Source: an uncultured Collinsella sp. (GTDB lineage: Bacteria; Actinomycetota; Coriobacteriia; Coriobacteriales; Coriobacteriaceae). Taken from it: DNA of 29,296 bases. A program made the translations under genes and the position numbers. The notes under the pieces were generated by a model. That model saw only the letters and a program-made list of their open reading frames with translations, made no database searches and was not told where the DNA came from. The stretch spans positions 1 through 29,296 of the forward strand of contig CATVTM010000020.1 of NCBI GenBank assembly GCA_958346935.1, in the 5' to 3' direction. Below, in pieces: positions 16,108 through 23,588 of the stretch. The stretch's first letter is position 1. Each line of letters opens with the position of its first letter.

Positions 16108-17175
16108 TTGGATAAGAACGAGCTGCAAAAGCGTATGGAACAGGCTATCCGCCTGACGGCACCTGGTCAGCCGATCCGCACCGCCCTCGACATGATCATC
16201 GCCGGTCACCTGGGCGCCCTTATCTGCGTCGGCGACACCGAAAACGTGCTCGCTGCCGGTAACGACGGCTTCCCGCTCAACATTTCGTTCACCTCGAACC
16301 GTCTGTTCGAGCTCTCCAAGATGGACGGTGCCATCGTCATCGACGGTGACCTCACCCAGATTCTGCGCGCCAACTTCCACCTCAATCCCGATCCCTCGCT
16401 TGCCACGAGCGAGACGGGCATGCGTCACCGCACCGCCGCTCGCATGTCGGTGCTCACCGATGCCATCGTGATCTCGGTCTCGGCCCGTCGTGCCGTCGTT
16501 AACGTGTACGTCCACGGCAAGAGCTACGAGATCCAGCCCGTCACCACCATCATGAGCTCGGTCAATCAGCTCGTAGCCACGCTCCAGACCACCCGTCAGT
16601 CGCTCGATCGCTCCTTGCTGCGCCTGACGGCCCTCGAGCTCGACGACTACGTTACGCTCGCCGACATTACCGGTATTTTCTCGAGCTTCGAGATCATGCA
16701 GCAGGCAAAGACCGAGCTTAAGGACTGCATCGTCAAGCTGGGCAACCAGGGCAAGCTCGTGCAGATGCAGCTCGAGCAGCTCGCGGGCTCCAGCATGGAT
16801 ACCGAGTATGACCTGATGATTCGCGACTACGCGAGTGATTCCTCCGAGGCAAACGCCGAGAAGATCCGCGCAGAGCTTGCCCGTATGACGCCCAAGGACC
16901 TGTCCGACCCTCAGCATGTGGCGGCGGTTCTGGGTTACGACGACCTGGACGAGGACTCCGTCATGACACCGCTGGGCCTGCGCACGCTTTCGCGCGTGTC
17001 CGTCGTGCGCGACGGCGTGGCCGAGAAAATCGTCGACGAGTATGGATCGCTGCAGGAGCTCATGGACGACATCAGCGAAGATCCGGAGCGCCTGGGCGAC
17101 TTTGGCGTCAACAACCCTGCCATTCTTGCGGACTCCCTGTACCGCATGAAGGGCACCAAACAGGGGAACGCATAA
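16108..17175 (+). CDS. disA: Diadenylate cyclase DisA
   Basis: Makes cyclic di-AMP from two ATP and, in B. subtilis, scans DNA for branched structures. The 355 residues show all three regions: an N-terminal DAC domain with the DGA motif (73-75 in MDGAIVID) and the RHRT motif (106-109 in GMRHRTA), a helical linker (about 150-285), and a C-terminal helix-hairpin-helix DNA-binding domain (GLRTLSRVSVVRDGVAEKIV). The residue after RHRTA is Ala, where Glu is common. The start is TTG at 16108, with GGGAG 7 nt upstream; the nearby ATG at 16103 is out of frame. The stop overlaps the ispD start by 1 nt, so disA heads an operon with ispD and ispF. Confidence 0.93.
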   Translation: MDKNELQKRMEQAIRLTAPGQPIRTALDMIIAGHLGALICVGDTENVLAAGNDGFPLNISFTSNRLFELSKMDGAIVIDGDLTQILRANFHLNPDPSLATSETGMRHRTAARMSVLTDAIVISVSARRAVVNVYVHGKSYEIQPVTTIMSSVNQLVATLQTTRQSLDRSLLRLTALELDDYVTLADITGIFSSFEIMQQAKTELKDCIVKLGNQGKLVQMQLEQLAGSSMDTEYDLMIRDYASDSSEANAEKIRAELARMTPKDLSDPQHVAAVLGYDDLDEDSVMTPLGLRTLSRVSVVRDGVAEKIVDEYGSLQELMDDISEDPERLGDFGVNNPAILADSLYRMKGTKQGNA

Positions 17176-17903
17176 TGGCGCCCGTATGCGCCGTGGTCGT
17201 TGCCGGTGGCAGCGGCCAGCGCTTTGGTAACCCCGGTGGTAAGCAGCTCGTCAATGCAGCGGGCCGTCCGCTTATGAGCTGGTCCATCCGCGCATTTGAC
17301 CGTAGCAATAAGGTCGGCCACATCGTCGTGGTTTGCCCTGCCGAGCGTCGTGCCGAGATGCGCCGCCTGGCCATCAGCCCGTATTCGTATAGCACGCCCA
17401 TCAGCTTTGCCGATGCCGGCGAGACCCGCCAGGATTCCACCCGCGCCGGCGTGCACGCGGTGCCGGCGGGCTTTGAATATGTCGCCATCCACGATGGCGC
17501 CCGTCCGCTCATTACGACCGAGGCTATCGACCACGCTATCGACGTGCTCGTGAGCGACCGTGCCCTCGACGGTGTCGTGTGCGGTCAGCCCGCGATCGAT
17601 ACGCTCAAGATCGTCGATGGCGACAACATCGTCGAGACGCCGCCGCGCGAGCTCTATTGGGCCGCGCAGACGCCGCAGATCTTTAGCGTCGACGCCATGA
17701 AGCGCGCTCACGCCGCTGCTATCGCCGAGGGCTTTATCGGTACCGACGATTCATCGCTGGTCGAGCGCATGGGTGGGCGCGTCCGCTGCGTCCAGAGCCC
17801 ACGCGACAACCTAAAGGTGACGGTGCCCGAGGACCTTCGTCCCGTAACCGCGATTCTGCTTGGCCGTATGGCCGAGGGAGAGGACCTTCCCCATGTTCAG
17901 TAA
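17175..17903 (+). CDS. ispD: 2-C-methyl-D-erythritol 4-phosphate cytidylyltransferase IspD
   Basis: Third step of the MEP isoprenoid pathway: CTP plus MEP gives CDP-ME. The 242 residues carry the nucleotide-binding loop AGGSGQRFG (10-18) and K23; the usual PKQ is GGKQ here, so the proline is replaced. IHDGARPLI (near 105), the AAQTPQIF motif and TDDSSLVE are all present. A short extension after the family's usual end overlaps ispF by 11 nt. The start overlaps the disA stop (TAATG), which implies coupled translation. Confidence 0.93.
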   Translation: MAPVCAVVVAGGSGQRFGNPGGKQLVNAAGRPLMSWSIRAFDRSNKVGHIVVVCPAERRAEMRRLAISPYSYSTPISFADAGETRQDSTRAGVHAVPAGFEYVAIHDGARPLITTEAIDHAIDVLVSDRALDGVVCGQPAIDTLKIVDGDNIVETPPRELYWAAQTPQIFSVDAMKRAHAAAIAEGFIGTDDSSLVERMGGRVRCVQSPRDNLKVTVPEDLRPVTAILLGRMAEGEDLPHVQ

Positions 17904-18387
17904 CCTGCGCATTGGCCATGGCTACGACGTCCACCGTCTGGTGGAGGGGCGTCGATGTATCATCGGCGGTGTTGACATTCCCTACGAGCGCGGCCTGCTG
18001 GGCCACTCGGATGCCGATGTGCTCGCGCACGCCTTGGCCGACGCCATTCTGGGCGCCTGCCGCGGGGGAGACATCGGCAAGCTATTCCCCGATACCGACC
18101 CCGCCTATGAGGGTGCCGATTCGATGGTGCTGCTCGCTCGCGTGATGGACTACGCGCGCGAGCTGGGCTTCGAGTTTGTCGATGCCGATTGCACCATTGC
18201 CTGTCAGCAACCCAAGATCACCCCGCACCGCGATGCCATGCGCGCCAACCTTGCCCATGCCCTGGGCGTCGACGTCGAAAACGTGGGCGTCGCCGCCACT
18301 ACGACCGAAAAGCTCGGTTGGGAAGGCCAGGGCGAGGGAATCGGTGCCTGGGCCGTCTGCCTGCTACAGAAAACCGTTAAGGAGTAA
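17893..18387 (+). CDS. ispF: 2-C-methyl-D-erythritol 2,4-cyclodiphosphate synthase IspF
   Basis: Converts CDP-ME 2-phosphate to ME-cyclodiphosphate, two steps after IspD. The 164-residue protein is of standard length and forms a trimer in the family. Zinc ligands are D12 and H14 (GYDVHRL) and H46 (HALAD). GHSDAD (37-42), GDIGKLFPDTDP and the C-terminal ATTTEKLGWEGQGEGI complete the signature. The ATG at 17893 has GGGAGAGGA about 8 nt upstream; longer frames add nothing conserved. IspE, the intervening enzyme, is not in this window. Confidence 0.95.
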   Translation: MFSNLRIGHGYDVHRLVEGRRCIIGGVDIPYERGLLGHSDADVLAHALADAILGACRGGDIGKLFPDTDPAYEGADSMVLLARVMDYARELGFEFVDADCTIACQQPKITPHRDAMRANLAHALGVDVENVGVAATTTEKLGWEGQGEGIGAWAVCLLQKTVKE

Positions 18388-18390
18388 CGA

Positions 18391-19857
18391 ATGCGTATCT
18401 ACAACAGCGCTACCCATAAAAAGGAAGAGTTCCAGCCCATCGAGTCCGGCAAGGTCCGCATGTACGTGTGCGGCCCCACGGTCTACGACAACATCCACAT
18501 CGGCAATGCCCGCACGTTCATCAGCTTTGACGTGATTCGTCGCTGGCTCATCGCGAGCGGCTACGAGGTCACGTTCGCCCAGAACCTCACCGATGTCGAT
18601 GACAAGATCATCAAGCGCGCCAACGAGCAGGGCCGAACGGCCGCCGAGGTCGCGACGGAGTTCTCCGACAAGTTTATCGGCGTCATGCGCGCCGCCAACG
18701 TGCTCGATCCCGATGTGCGCCCCCGCGCCACCAAGGAGATCGGCCCCATGATCGCCATGATCAAGACGCTTATCGAGCAGGGCCACGCTTACGCAGCCGA
18801 TAACGGCGATGTGTACTTTGCCGTGCGCAGCGATCCCAACTATGGTCAGGTTTCGGGCCGCAACATCGATGACCTTATGGTTGGCGCGCGCATCGAGGAG
18901 AACGAGGACAAGAACGACCCGCTCGACTTTGCCCTGTGGAAGGCCGCCAAGCCCGGCGAGCCCAGCTGGCCGAGCCCCTGGGGCGAGGGTCGCCCCGGTT
19001 GGCACACCGAGTGCGCCGCCATGGTGCATCGCTACCTGGGCACTCCGATCGACATCCACGGCGGCGGCTCCGATCTTGCCTTCCCGCATCACGAGAACGA
19101 GTGCGCTCAGGCCACCTGCGCCTGGCACCAGGGCTTCTCCAACACCTGGATGCACACGGGCATGCTGCTGGTAGACGGCGAGAAGATGTCCAAGTCGCTC
19201 GGTAACTTCTTTACGCTGGCCGAGGTGCTCGAGCAGCACTCTGCCGCGGCTCTGCGTTTGCTGATGCTGCAGACGAGCTATCGCTCACCGCTCGACTTCT
19301 CTTGGGAGCGCCTGGAGGGTGCCGAGAACTCTCTCACGCGTATCGCCGGTACGGTCGAGAACCTGCGTTGGGCTGCGAACCACGCGACGGCCGATGCCGA
19401 TGCGGCTGCCGCCGAGGCGTTTGCCGCCAAGGTCGCCGAGACCCGTGCCGCCTTTAAGGAGTGCATGGATGACGACTTTAACACCGCCGGTGCCATGGGT
19501 GCCGTCTTTGGCTTTGTGACCGAGTGCAACCAGTATCTGGAGCAGGCGGGCGATGCTGCCGACAAGGCCGCAGCCCTGGCTGCCGCCGATACGCTGGCCG
19601 AGCTGCTCGATACGTTTGGCATCGAGCTTCCCGAGCCTAAGGTCGAGTTGCCGCTGGGCCTGCTGGGCGTTGCCGCCGGTTTGGTCGCCTATACGGGTGA
19701 CGACGTGGACGAGGCCGCTGCCAAGATTCTCGAGGCCCGCGCCGAAGCCCGCGCCGCCAAGAACTGGGATCTGGCCGACGCCATCCGCGATCAGCTCAAG
19801 GACCTGGGCCTGACGATTGAAGATACTGCCGCCGGCACCCGTATTAAGACTCTCTAA
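18391..19857 (+). CDS. cysS: Cysteinyl-tRNA synthetase
   Basis: Class I aminoacyl-tRNA synthetase charging tRNA-Cys. The 488 residues contain HIGN (36-39, the HIGH motif) and KMSKS (265-269). The zinc site that selects cysteine is visible as C27 (YVCGPT), C208 (HTECAAM), H233 and E237 (HHENE). The C-terminal DALR-like helical region is Ala-rich, and the tail ends GTRIKTL. The gene starts 3 nt after ispF with AAGGAG 6 nt before the ATG. Downstream are two tandem structured elements and then rlmB; the order cysS-rlmB-yacP is common in Gram-positive bacteria. Confidence 0.97.
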   Translation: MRIYNSATHKKEEFQPIESGKVRMYVCGPTVYDNIHIGNARTFISFDVIRRWLIASGYEVTFAQNLTDVDDKIIKRANEQGRTAAEVATEFSDKFIGVMRAANVLDPDVRPRATKEIGPMIAMIKTLIEQGHAYAADNGDVYFAVRSDPNYGQVSGRNIDDLMVGARIEENEDKNDPLDFALWKAAKPGEPSWPSPWGEGRPGWHTECAAMVHRYLGTPIDIHGGGSDLAFPHHENECAQATCAWHQGFSNTWMHTGMLLVDGEKMSKSLGNFFTLAEVLEQHSAAALRLLMLQTSYRSPLDFSWERLEGAENSLTRIAGTVENLRWAANHATADADAAAAEAFAAKVAETRAAFKECMDDDFNTAGAMGAVFGFVTECNQYLEQAGDAADKAAALAAADTLAELLDTFGIELPEPKVELPLGLLGVAAGLVAYTGDDVDEAAAKILEARAEARAAKNWDLADAIRDQLKDLGLTIEDTAAGTRIKTL

Positions 19858-19863
19858 TCCCCG

Positions 19864-19965
19864 CGGGTTTCCCAAGCACCCGACCTTGCCGTTCAAACCG
19901 TCGCTCGCGTACTCAAGTGCGCGTCGCTCCTCTTTCACGGTAATCTCGGGCACTTGGAAAACCCG
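19864..19965 (+). ncRNA. Structured element, copy 1
   Basis: A 102-nt imperfect hairpin that starts 7 nt after the cysS stop. Pairings from the outside: CGGGTTTCCCAAG with CTTGGAAAACCCG (one mismatch); internal loop CA/CA; CCCG with CGGG; internal loop ACC/TCT; TTGCC with GGTAA; a large asymmetric loop (TTCAA...CGTCG against CTCCTCTTTCA); and an apical stem CGCGTAC with GTGCGCG closed by a TCAA loop (19913-19916). The G-T pairs make the plus strand the better RNA fold. Function unknown. Confidence 0.5.
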
Positions 19966-19966
19966 T

Positions 19967-20071
19967 ACCGACCGCCCGAGCCACGGCACCTTGCCTTTCA
20001 ATCGTCGGGCATGACCTCAAGGTCTATGCCCTCCTCTTTCAAGGCAATCTGCCGCACCTCGGGCGGTCGGT
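19967..20071 (+). ncRNA. Structured element, copy 2
   Basis: A 105-nt element one nucleotide after copy 1, with the same architecture but different stems: ACCGACCGCCCGAG pairs perfectly with CTCGGGCGGTCGGT; CGGC pairs with GCCG; TTGCC with GGCAA; the apical GGGCAT and GACC pair with GGTC and ATGCCC around TCAA (20017-20020). The ACC/TCT loop, TTCAA, CGTCG and CTCCTCTTTCA segments are kept from copy 1. A T-rich stretch and then the rlmB SD follow. Confidence 0.5.
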
Positions 20072-20112
20072 CTATTTGTTTCGTTTGATAGTTGTATTTA
20101 GGAGGTCGCTTT

Positions 20113-21027
20113 ATGGCCGACAATCGCAAGCGTGCACCGCGTGGAGGCAAGCAGGCTGCTTCTGGCTCGCGTCCGATTCGCCGCAACGACCGCGCTGCCG
20201 CTCCCAAGGGCCAGCGCGATCGCGCCCAGGCCGCACGTCCGCAGCGCGATCGCAACCGCGACGCTGTCCAGGCTCCCAAGGGTGAGTTCATCGAGGGTCG
20301 CCGTGCTGCTGCCGAGGCGCTGCGCACCGGTTTTCCCATCAAGTGCGCACTCATTGCCGAGGGCGGGGAGCGCGATGCTGCCTTGTCGCGCCTGGTCGAC
20401 GACCTCAACGCCGCGGGTGTCCGCATTAAGTATGTGCCGCGCGCGCAGCTCGATGCGCTGTCGAGCCATGGCGCCCACCAGGGCATCGCGCTCGAGGTTG
20501 GCAACTTCCCCTATGCCGATGTCGCCGATATCCTTGATCGCGCGGGTGATGGCCCGGCACTTGTCGTGGTGCTCGACCACGTGACCGACGACGGCAACTT
20601 CGGTGCCATCGTGCGCTCCGCCGAGGTTGTGGGCGCCGCGGGCGTCATCATCGCCAACAAGCGTGCCGCCGGCGTGACCGTGGGCAGCTACAAAACTTCA
20701 GCCGGCGCCGTCATGCATCTGCCTATCGCGCAGGTGCCCAACATCGCCCGTGCACTCGACGACCTTAAGGCCGCCGGCTTTTGGGTGGGCGGTGCCTCTG
20801 AGCACGCCGAAGGCAGTTGCTGGGATGCTCCCTTCGAGGGTCGCGTGGCGCTCGTCATGGGCTCCGAGGGCGACGGCATCTCGCGCCTGGTGCTCGAGAA
20901 ATGCGACTTTTTGACCAAGCTTCCCCAGCGCGGCATGACTGAGAGCCTCAATGTTGCCCAGGCGACCACGGCACTGTGCTTTGAGTGGCTGCGCCGCAAC
21001 GCCGGCGAGCTCATGGGGGAGGAGTAG
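20113..21027 (+). CDS. rlmB: 23S rRNA 2'-O-ribose methyltransferase, RlmB/TrmH (SPOUT) family
   Basis: SAM-dependent SPOUT methyltransferase, by family and context the 23S rRNA Gm2251-type enzyme RlmB. The first ~55 residues form a basic Arg/Ala/Gln-rich tail not found in E. coli RlmB. Residues about 58-135 are the substrate-binding domain (FIEGRRAAAEAL). The catalytic SpoU domain has LDHVTDDGNFGAIVRSAE (about 153-170), the knot motif MGSEGDGI (249-256) and SLNVAQATT (278-286). The ATG at 20113 has a perfect AGGAGGT 6 nt upstream; an alternative start 21 nt earlier would include that SD. A yacP-like gene follows after 3 nt. Confidence 0.92.
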   Translation: MADNRKRAPRGGKQAASGSRPIRRNDRAAAPKGQRDRAQAARPQRDRNRDAVQAPKGEFIEGRRAAAEALRTGFPIKCALIAEGGERDAALSRLVDDLNAAGVRIKYVPRAQLDALSSHGAHQGIALEVGNFPYADVADILDRAGDGPALVVVLDHVTDDGNFGAIVRSAEVVGAAGVIIANKRAAGVTVGSYKTSAGAVMHLPIAQVPNIARALDDLKAAGFWVGGASEHAEGSCWDAPFEGRVALVMGSEGDGISRLVLEKCDFLTKLPQRGMTESLNVAQATTALCFEWLRRNAGELMGEE

Positions 21028-21030
21028 CGC

Positions 21031-21708
21031 ATGTCCAAGAAGAACCGTGCCAAGTCCAAGGCCAAGCGCTTTGGCGAGGGCTCGGCCAAGCCGATTGTTT
21101 CGGCCGCGACCTACGGCGTGGGCGGCAATGCGTTTGCACAGGCTATCGCCGACCCAGTCTCGACGGTGCACTCAAATAAGCCCGAGCTGCTGGTGGTCGA
21201 CGGCTACAACGTGATCCACTGCACGCCGCGCTACGAAAAGCTCGTGTACGACCATTCCGACGATCCGTATTCCAGCGACGTTCACGATATGGCGCGCACT
21301 GCCCTCATTAATGACGTAGCCGCGTTTGCCCAGGGCCGCTACGAGGCCGTGATCGTATTTGACGGCGCGGGCAATATCTCCAGCGAGCGCCCCAACCTAC
21401 CGGCCCGCGGCGTGCGCATTGAGTTTTCGCCGACGGGTGTTTCGGCCGATACCGTGGTGCAGAAGCTCTGCATCGAGGCACGTGAGGAAGGCCGCGCGTG
21501 CTCCGTGGTATCGAGCGACGGCACGATCCAGGCTGTCGTCATGGGCAAGGGCGTCACGCGCATCTCGAGCCGTATGCTGGTGGACGAGATCAAACAGATC
21601 GATAACGACGTTCACGAGGCAGAGGAAGCTCCGCAAATCAAGATGACTCTGGGCAGCCGCCTGAGTCCCGATGCCCTGGCCAAGCTCAAGGCCCTGCGCG
21701 GACGGTAG
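21031..21708 (+). CDS. NYN domain protein, YacP/Rae1-like RNase
   Basis: A 225-residue protein with a basic N-terminal tail (MSKKNRAKSKAKRFG) and a PIN-like NYN domain. Acidic active-site candidates are D57 in LLVVDGYNVIH, D111 in VIVFDGAGN, D140 in GVSADTVVQKL and the D in VVSSDGTIQ. B. subtilis YacP (Rae1) is a ribosome-associated endonuclease cutting mRNA in the A site; the same role here is inferred from the fold and the conserved place next to rlmB and cysS. Its start is 3 nt after the rlmB stop, with the GGGGGAGGAG SD inside the end of rlmB. It is longer than B. subtilis YacP (~170 residues), mainly at the N-terminus. Confidence 0.85.
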   Translation: MSKKNRAKSKAKRFGEGSAKPIVSAATYGVGGNAFAQAIADPVSTVHSNKPELLVVDGYNVIHCTPRYEKLVYDHSDDPYSSDVHDMARTALINDVAAFAQGRYEAVIVFDGAGNISSERPNLPARGVRIEFSPTGVSADTVVQKLCIEAREEGRACSVVSSDGTIQAVVMGKGVTRISSRMLVDEIKQIDNDVHEAEEAPQIKMTLGSRLSPDALAKLKALRGR

Positions 21709-21709
21709 G

Positions 21710-21743
21710 GGAGTTGGCGGGGCAATGCTGCCTTGCTAACTCC
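21710..21743 (+). terminator. Terminator-like hairpin between convergent genes
   Basis: GGAGTTGGCGGGGCA (21710-21724) pairs with TGCCTTGCTAACTCC (21729-21743) as 15 bp with three G-U pairs and an ATGC loop. It has no U-run and covers the stop codon of the convergent HTH-HipA gene. Confidence 0.45.
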
Positions 21744-23076
21744 ATTCAGCGATGTCGATCATTCTTTCGAGGCGCCACGTTAGCGCCTCTTTTAGATAAG
21801 GCAGTCTCGCTGCTAGGGCATCGTTTTTAGACAGAATCTCGATTGCCTCGTCGACAAAACCTTCGAGTTTGCCCCCGTCAAACCAGCTCATATCCTCAAC
21901 AAGCAACATTTGTTTCGCGGGACTTGAATGGAACTGCGCGCTGGCAAAACTGTGCTCTCCTGCCCTAAGCTCCTCTAGAGATATGTTGCACCAGAGCGAT
22001 GAGCCCGAATCGAAGATGGGGGCTGGTCTGCAGGTTAGCGTGTTGACGTTTCGCACAAGGCCAAAGTTACGCCAATGACGGTCATAGTTGGCGATGATGT
22101 CGTCACATACGATCATGCGGTCAAGGGCATCCTTAACGCCTGTCACCCCGAGCTCCTCGCAGTTTGCTACGTATCGCTCGTAGTCGGTTAGCCGTTCATC
22201 TGCGTTTGCGTTCTGGTTTACATAGAACGCAGGGACATACTCTTCTTCATCAGTTAAGAAGACATCGCATATGCTCAGGGCGGAAGTGCCCGTGCCCTCG
22301 AGCGAGTAAGGCACATAATCGCAGGCGTTTAGGATGCGACGGTGGAGCGCGGTCGCCACCAGCTCGTTATAAGGTTCCTGGTTCAGGTGCGCTCCTACCT
22401 TATGCAGAATTCGACGCCCGTCCTCGCACGTCCAGTACTTTTGAAGATTGCCGTCCGAGGTGTTATCGGGCTTTGCAGCGGCTGCTTTGCCCTCTGGGGC
22501 GAAGGGTGCGATGGACAGAGAGACGTCGTCAAAAACATTATTGAAGAAGTTAATATCCTCCCACGCGAGACCGGAATCTTGGGGTCTAATCCAATACTGG
22601 TCGGATAGGGAGAGGCCGAGATTTCGCTGGATGAGTTCGTCGGGAACATCGACTGCTGCTTCTGCCAACAGGGATGCAAGTCCAATGCGCGCGAGCGGGA
22701 TACCGCGACCTCGCCACCAAATGCGGAAAGAGTCGAGCGACACGGGGCTATTGGGGCCAAGTATTCCAATAGGGGCGTGGGTGTAATCGATGTCGGCACC
22801 GATGTGGGTAAAGTCTTTTCGCGATGTGCTGTAGACCAGCTGGGCGACTTCGTGCGCGCGGTTCATGAGGGTAAACGTAATCTCGCTTTTTCCATGGCCT
22901 CGACGGGGGCGTCCCCCCGCTTTGGTCACGGAGCGGAGTCGTGCGTTGACGCTGTCTTTGTCGATGAGCCATACACCAGAAGCCTTGCGTGCCTCAAGTG
23001 CTCCGTTTTTTATGAGCTCTTGCACCCTGCGCGGGGTGATGTCGAGTAGCTCTGCAGCTTCCTTCGTGGTCAACAT
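21736..23076 (-). CDS. Single-chain excisionase-type HTH and HipA-like kinase fusion
   Basis: A 446-residue protein joining a MerR/excisionase-type HTH (residues 1-48: TTKEAAELLDITPRRVQELI, then GVWLIDKDSV) to a HipA-like kinase region. Kinase-like features are TSDGNLQKYW (207-216, nucleotide loop position), the catalytic-type motif D332-R-H-W-R-N337-F-G and the metal-type motif PIFDSGSSLW (353-362). It would combine repressor/antitoxin and kinase/toxin in one chain; the target is unknown. The start at 23076 is preferred over the ATG at 23118. The HTH begins there, GAAGGG lies about 7 nt upstream, and a -10-like TACAAT (complement of 23117-23122) overlaps the upstream ATG. It is convergent with yacP. 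GC looks lower than in the neighbouring housekeeping genes. Confidence 0.75.
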   Translation of the reverse strand: MLTTKEAAELLDITPRRVQELIKNGALEARKASGVWLIDKDSVNARLRSVTKAGGRPRRGHGKSEITFTLMNRAHEVAQLVYSTSRKDFTHIGADIDYTHAPIGILGPNSPVSLDSFRIWWRGRGIPLARIGLASLLAEAAVDVPDELIQRNLGLSLSDQYWIRPQDSGLAWEDINFFNNVFDDVSLSIAPFAPEGKAAAAKPDNTSDGNLQKYWTCEDGRRILHKVGAHLNQEPYNELVATALHRRILNACDYVPYSLEGTGTSALSICDVFLTDEEEYVPAFYVNQNANADERLTDYERYVANCEELGVTGVKDALDRMIVCDDIIANYDRHWRNFGLVRNVNTLTCRPAPIFDSGSSLWCNISLEELRAGEHSFASAQFHSSPAKQMLLVEDMSWFDGGKLEGFVDEAIEILSKNDALAARLPYLKEALTWRLERMIDIAEWS

Positions 23077-23094
23077 CGCGAAACCCTTCGCCAG

Positions 23095-23155
23095 AACGAA
23101 TAGTTTTATCAATTCCATTGTAATTAAAACTATTCGTTCTAACGAATAGTTTTAA
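23095..23155 (-). promoter_or_regulatory. Operator array of the HTH-HipA gene
   Basis: A perfect 32-bp palindrome (23124-23138 with 23141-23155, two central bases; arm core AACGAATAGTTTT) plus a third direct copy of the arm, AACGAATAGTTTTA, at 23095-23108. A TACAAT -10 (minus strand, 23122-23117) lies between the sites. They are immediately upstream of a gene whose protein has an N-terminal DNA-binding domain, so autorepression is likely. Confidence 0.75.
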
Positions 23156-23237
23156 GATGTGGTCGGTCAAAGGGCCTGTTGCGCCCCGTCCGTAATTCCT
23201 TTATTCTTAATTGGCTTCGCGCGAAAGCGCCAAGTGT

Positions 23238-23312
23238 GCCAGTGTGGCGCAACGGTAGCGCAACTGATTTGTAATCAGTGGGTTGCAGGTTCGATTCCTG
23301 TCACTGGCTCCA
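23238..23312 (+). tRNA. tRNA-Thr (anticodon UGU)
   Basis: Cloverleaf by eye: acceptor GCCAGTG with CACTGGC, discriminator T, encoded CCA (23310-23312). Anticodon stem ACTGA with TCAGT, loop TTTGTAA, anticodon TGT, reading ACA (Thr). T-arm CAGGTTCGATTCCTG. A terminator follows at once, so it is a single-gene unit. Confidence 0.95.
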
Positions 23313-23321
23313 TGAGAGTTT

Positions 23322-23360
23322 CGGGCTTTGTTCCTTGTGGGACAGGGCCCGTTTCTATTT
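23322..23360 (+). terminator. Terminator of tRNA-Thr(UGU)
   Basis: CGGGCTTTGTTCC (23322-23334) pairs with GGGACAGGGCCCG (23339-23351) as 13 bp with three G-U pairs and a TTGT loop, followed by TTTCTATTT. Confidence 0.85.
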
Positions 23361-23421
23361 AGGTGGTGCGCCATCGGGTTAGCGCCCATCCCGTTTTTGG
23401 TTTGTCTCGTCCTCCAGTTTG

Positions 23422-23476
23422 TCTAAATCTGTAACACCAAGACCGATATTTGGCATCTAACTGTTACAGATTGAGA
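23422..23476. repeat. ATCTGTAACA palindromic repeat, copy 1
   Basis: TCT, one unpaired base, then AATCTGTAACA (23426-23436) pairs with TGTTACAGATT (23462-23472) and AGA. A small inner CCAA/TTGG stem lies in the 25-nt loop. No T-run follows. A second copy with the same arms lies 80 nt downstream. Confidence 0.65.
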
Positions 23477-23501
23477 TGAAACTTAGGGTGTTTTAGGAAT
23501 A

Positions 23502-23556
23502 TCTTGATCTGTAACATGTAGAAGCGGAATAGGCCTCTTGCCGTTACAGATCGAGA
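23502..23556. repeat. ATCTGTAACA palindromic repeat, copy 2
   Basis: TCTTGATCTGTAAC (23502-23515) pairs with GTTACAGATCGAGA (23543-23556), 14 bp with one G-T pair. The arms match copy 1 while the loop sequence differs, and both span 55 nt. No gene is seen around these repeats (23361-23700). Confidence 0.65.
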
Positions 23557-23588
23557 CAAGGGCGGGTACGGACCTGGATGTCCTGCTC

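Noticed and set aside
16103..16120. ATG as the disA start
   Set aside because: It is out of frame with disA; the TTG at 16108 has a properly spaced GGGAG and gives the expected N-terminus.
23285..23312. tRNA-Thr 3' end as a phage or island attachment site
   Set aside because: No direct repeat of the tRNA 3' end was seen downstream, and no integrase gene is present in the window.
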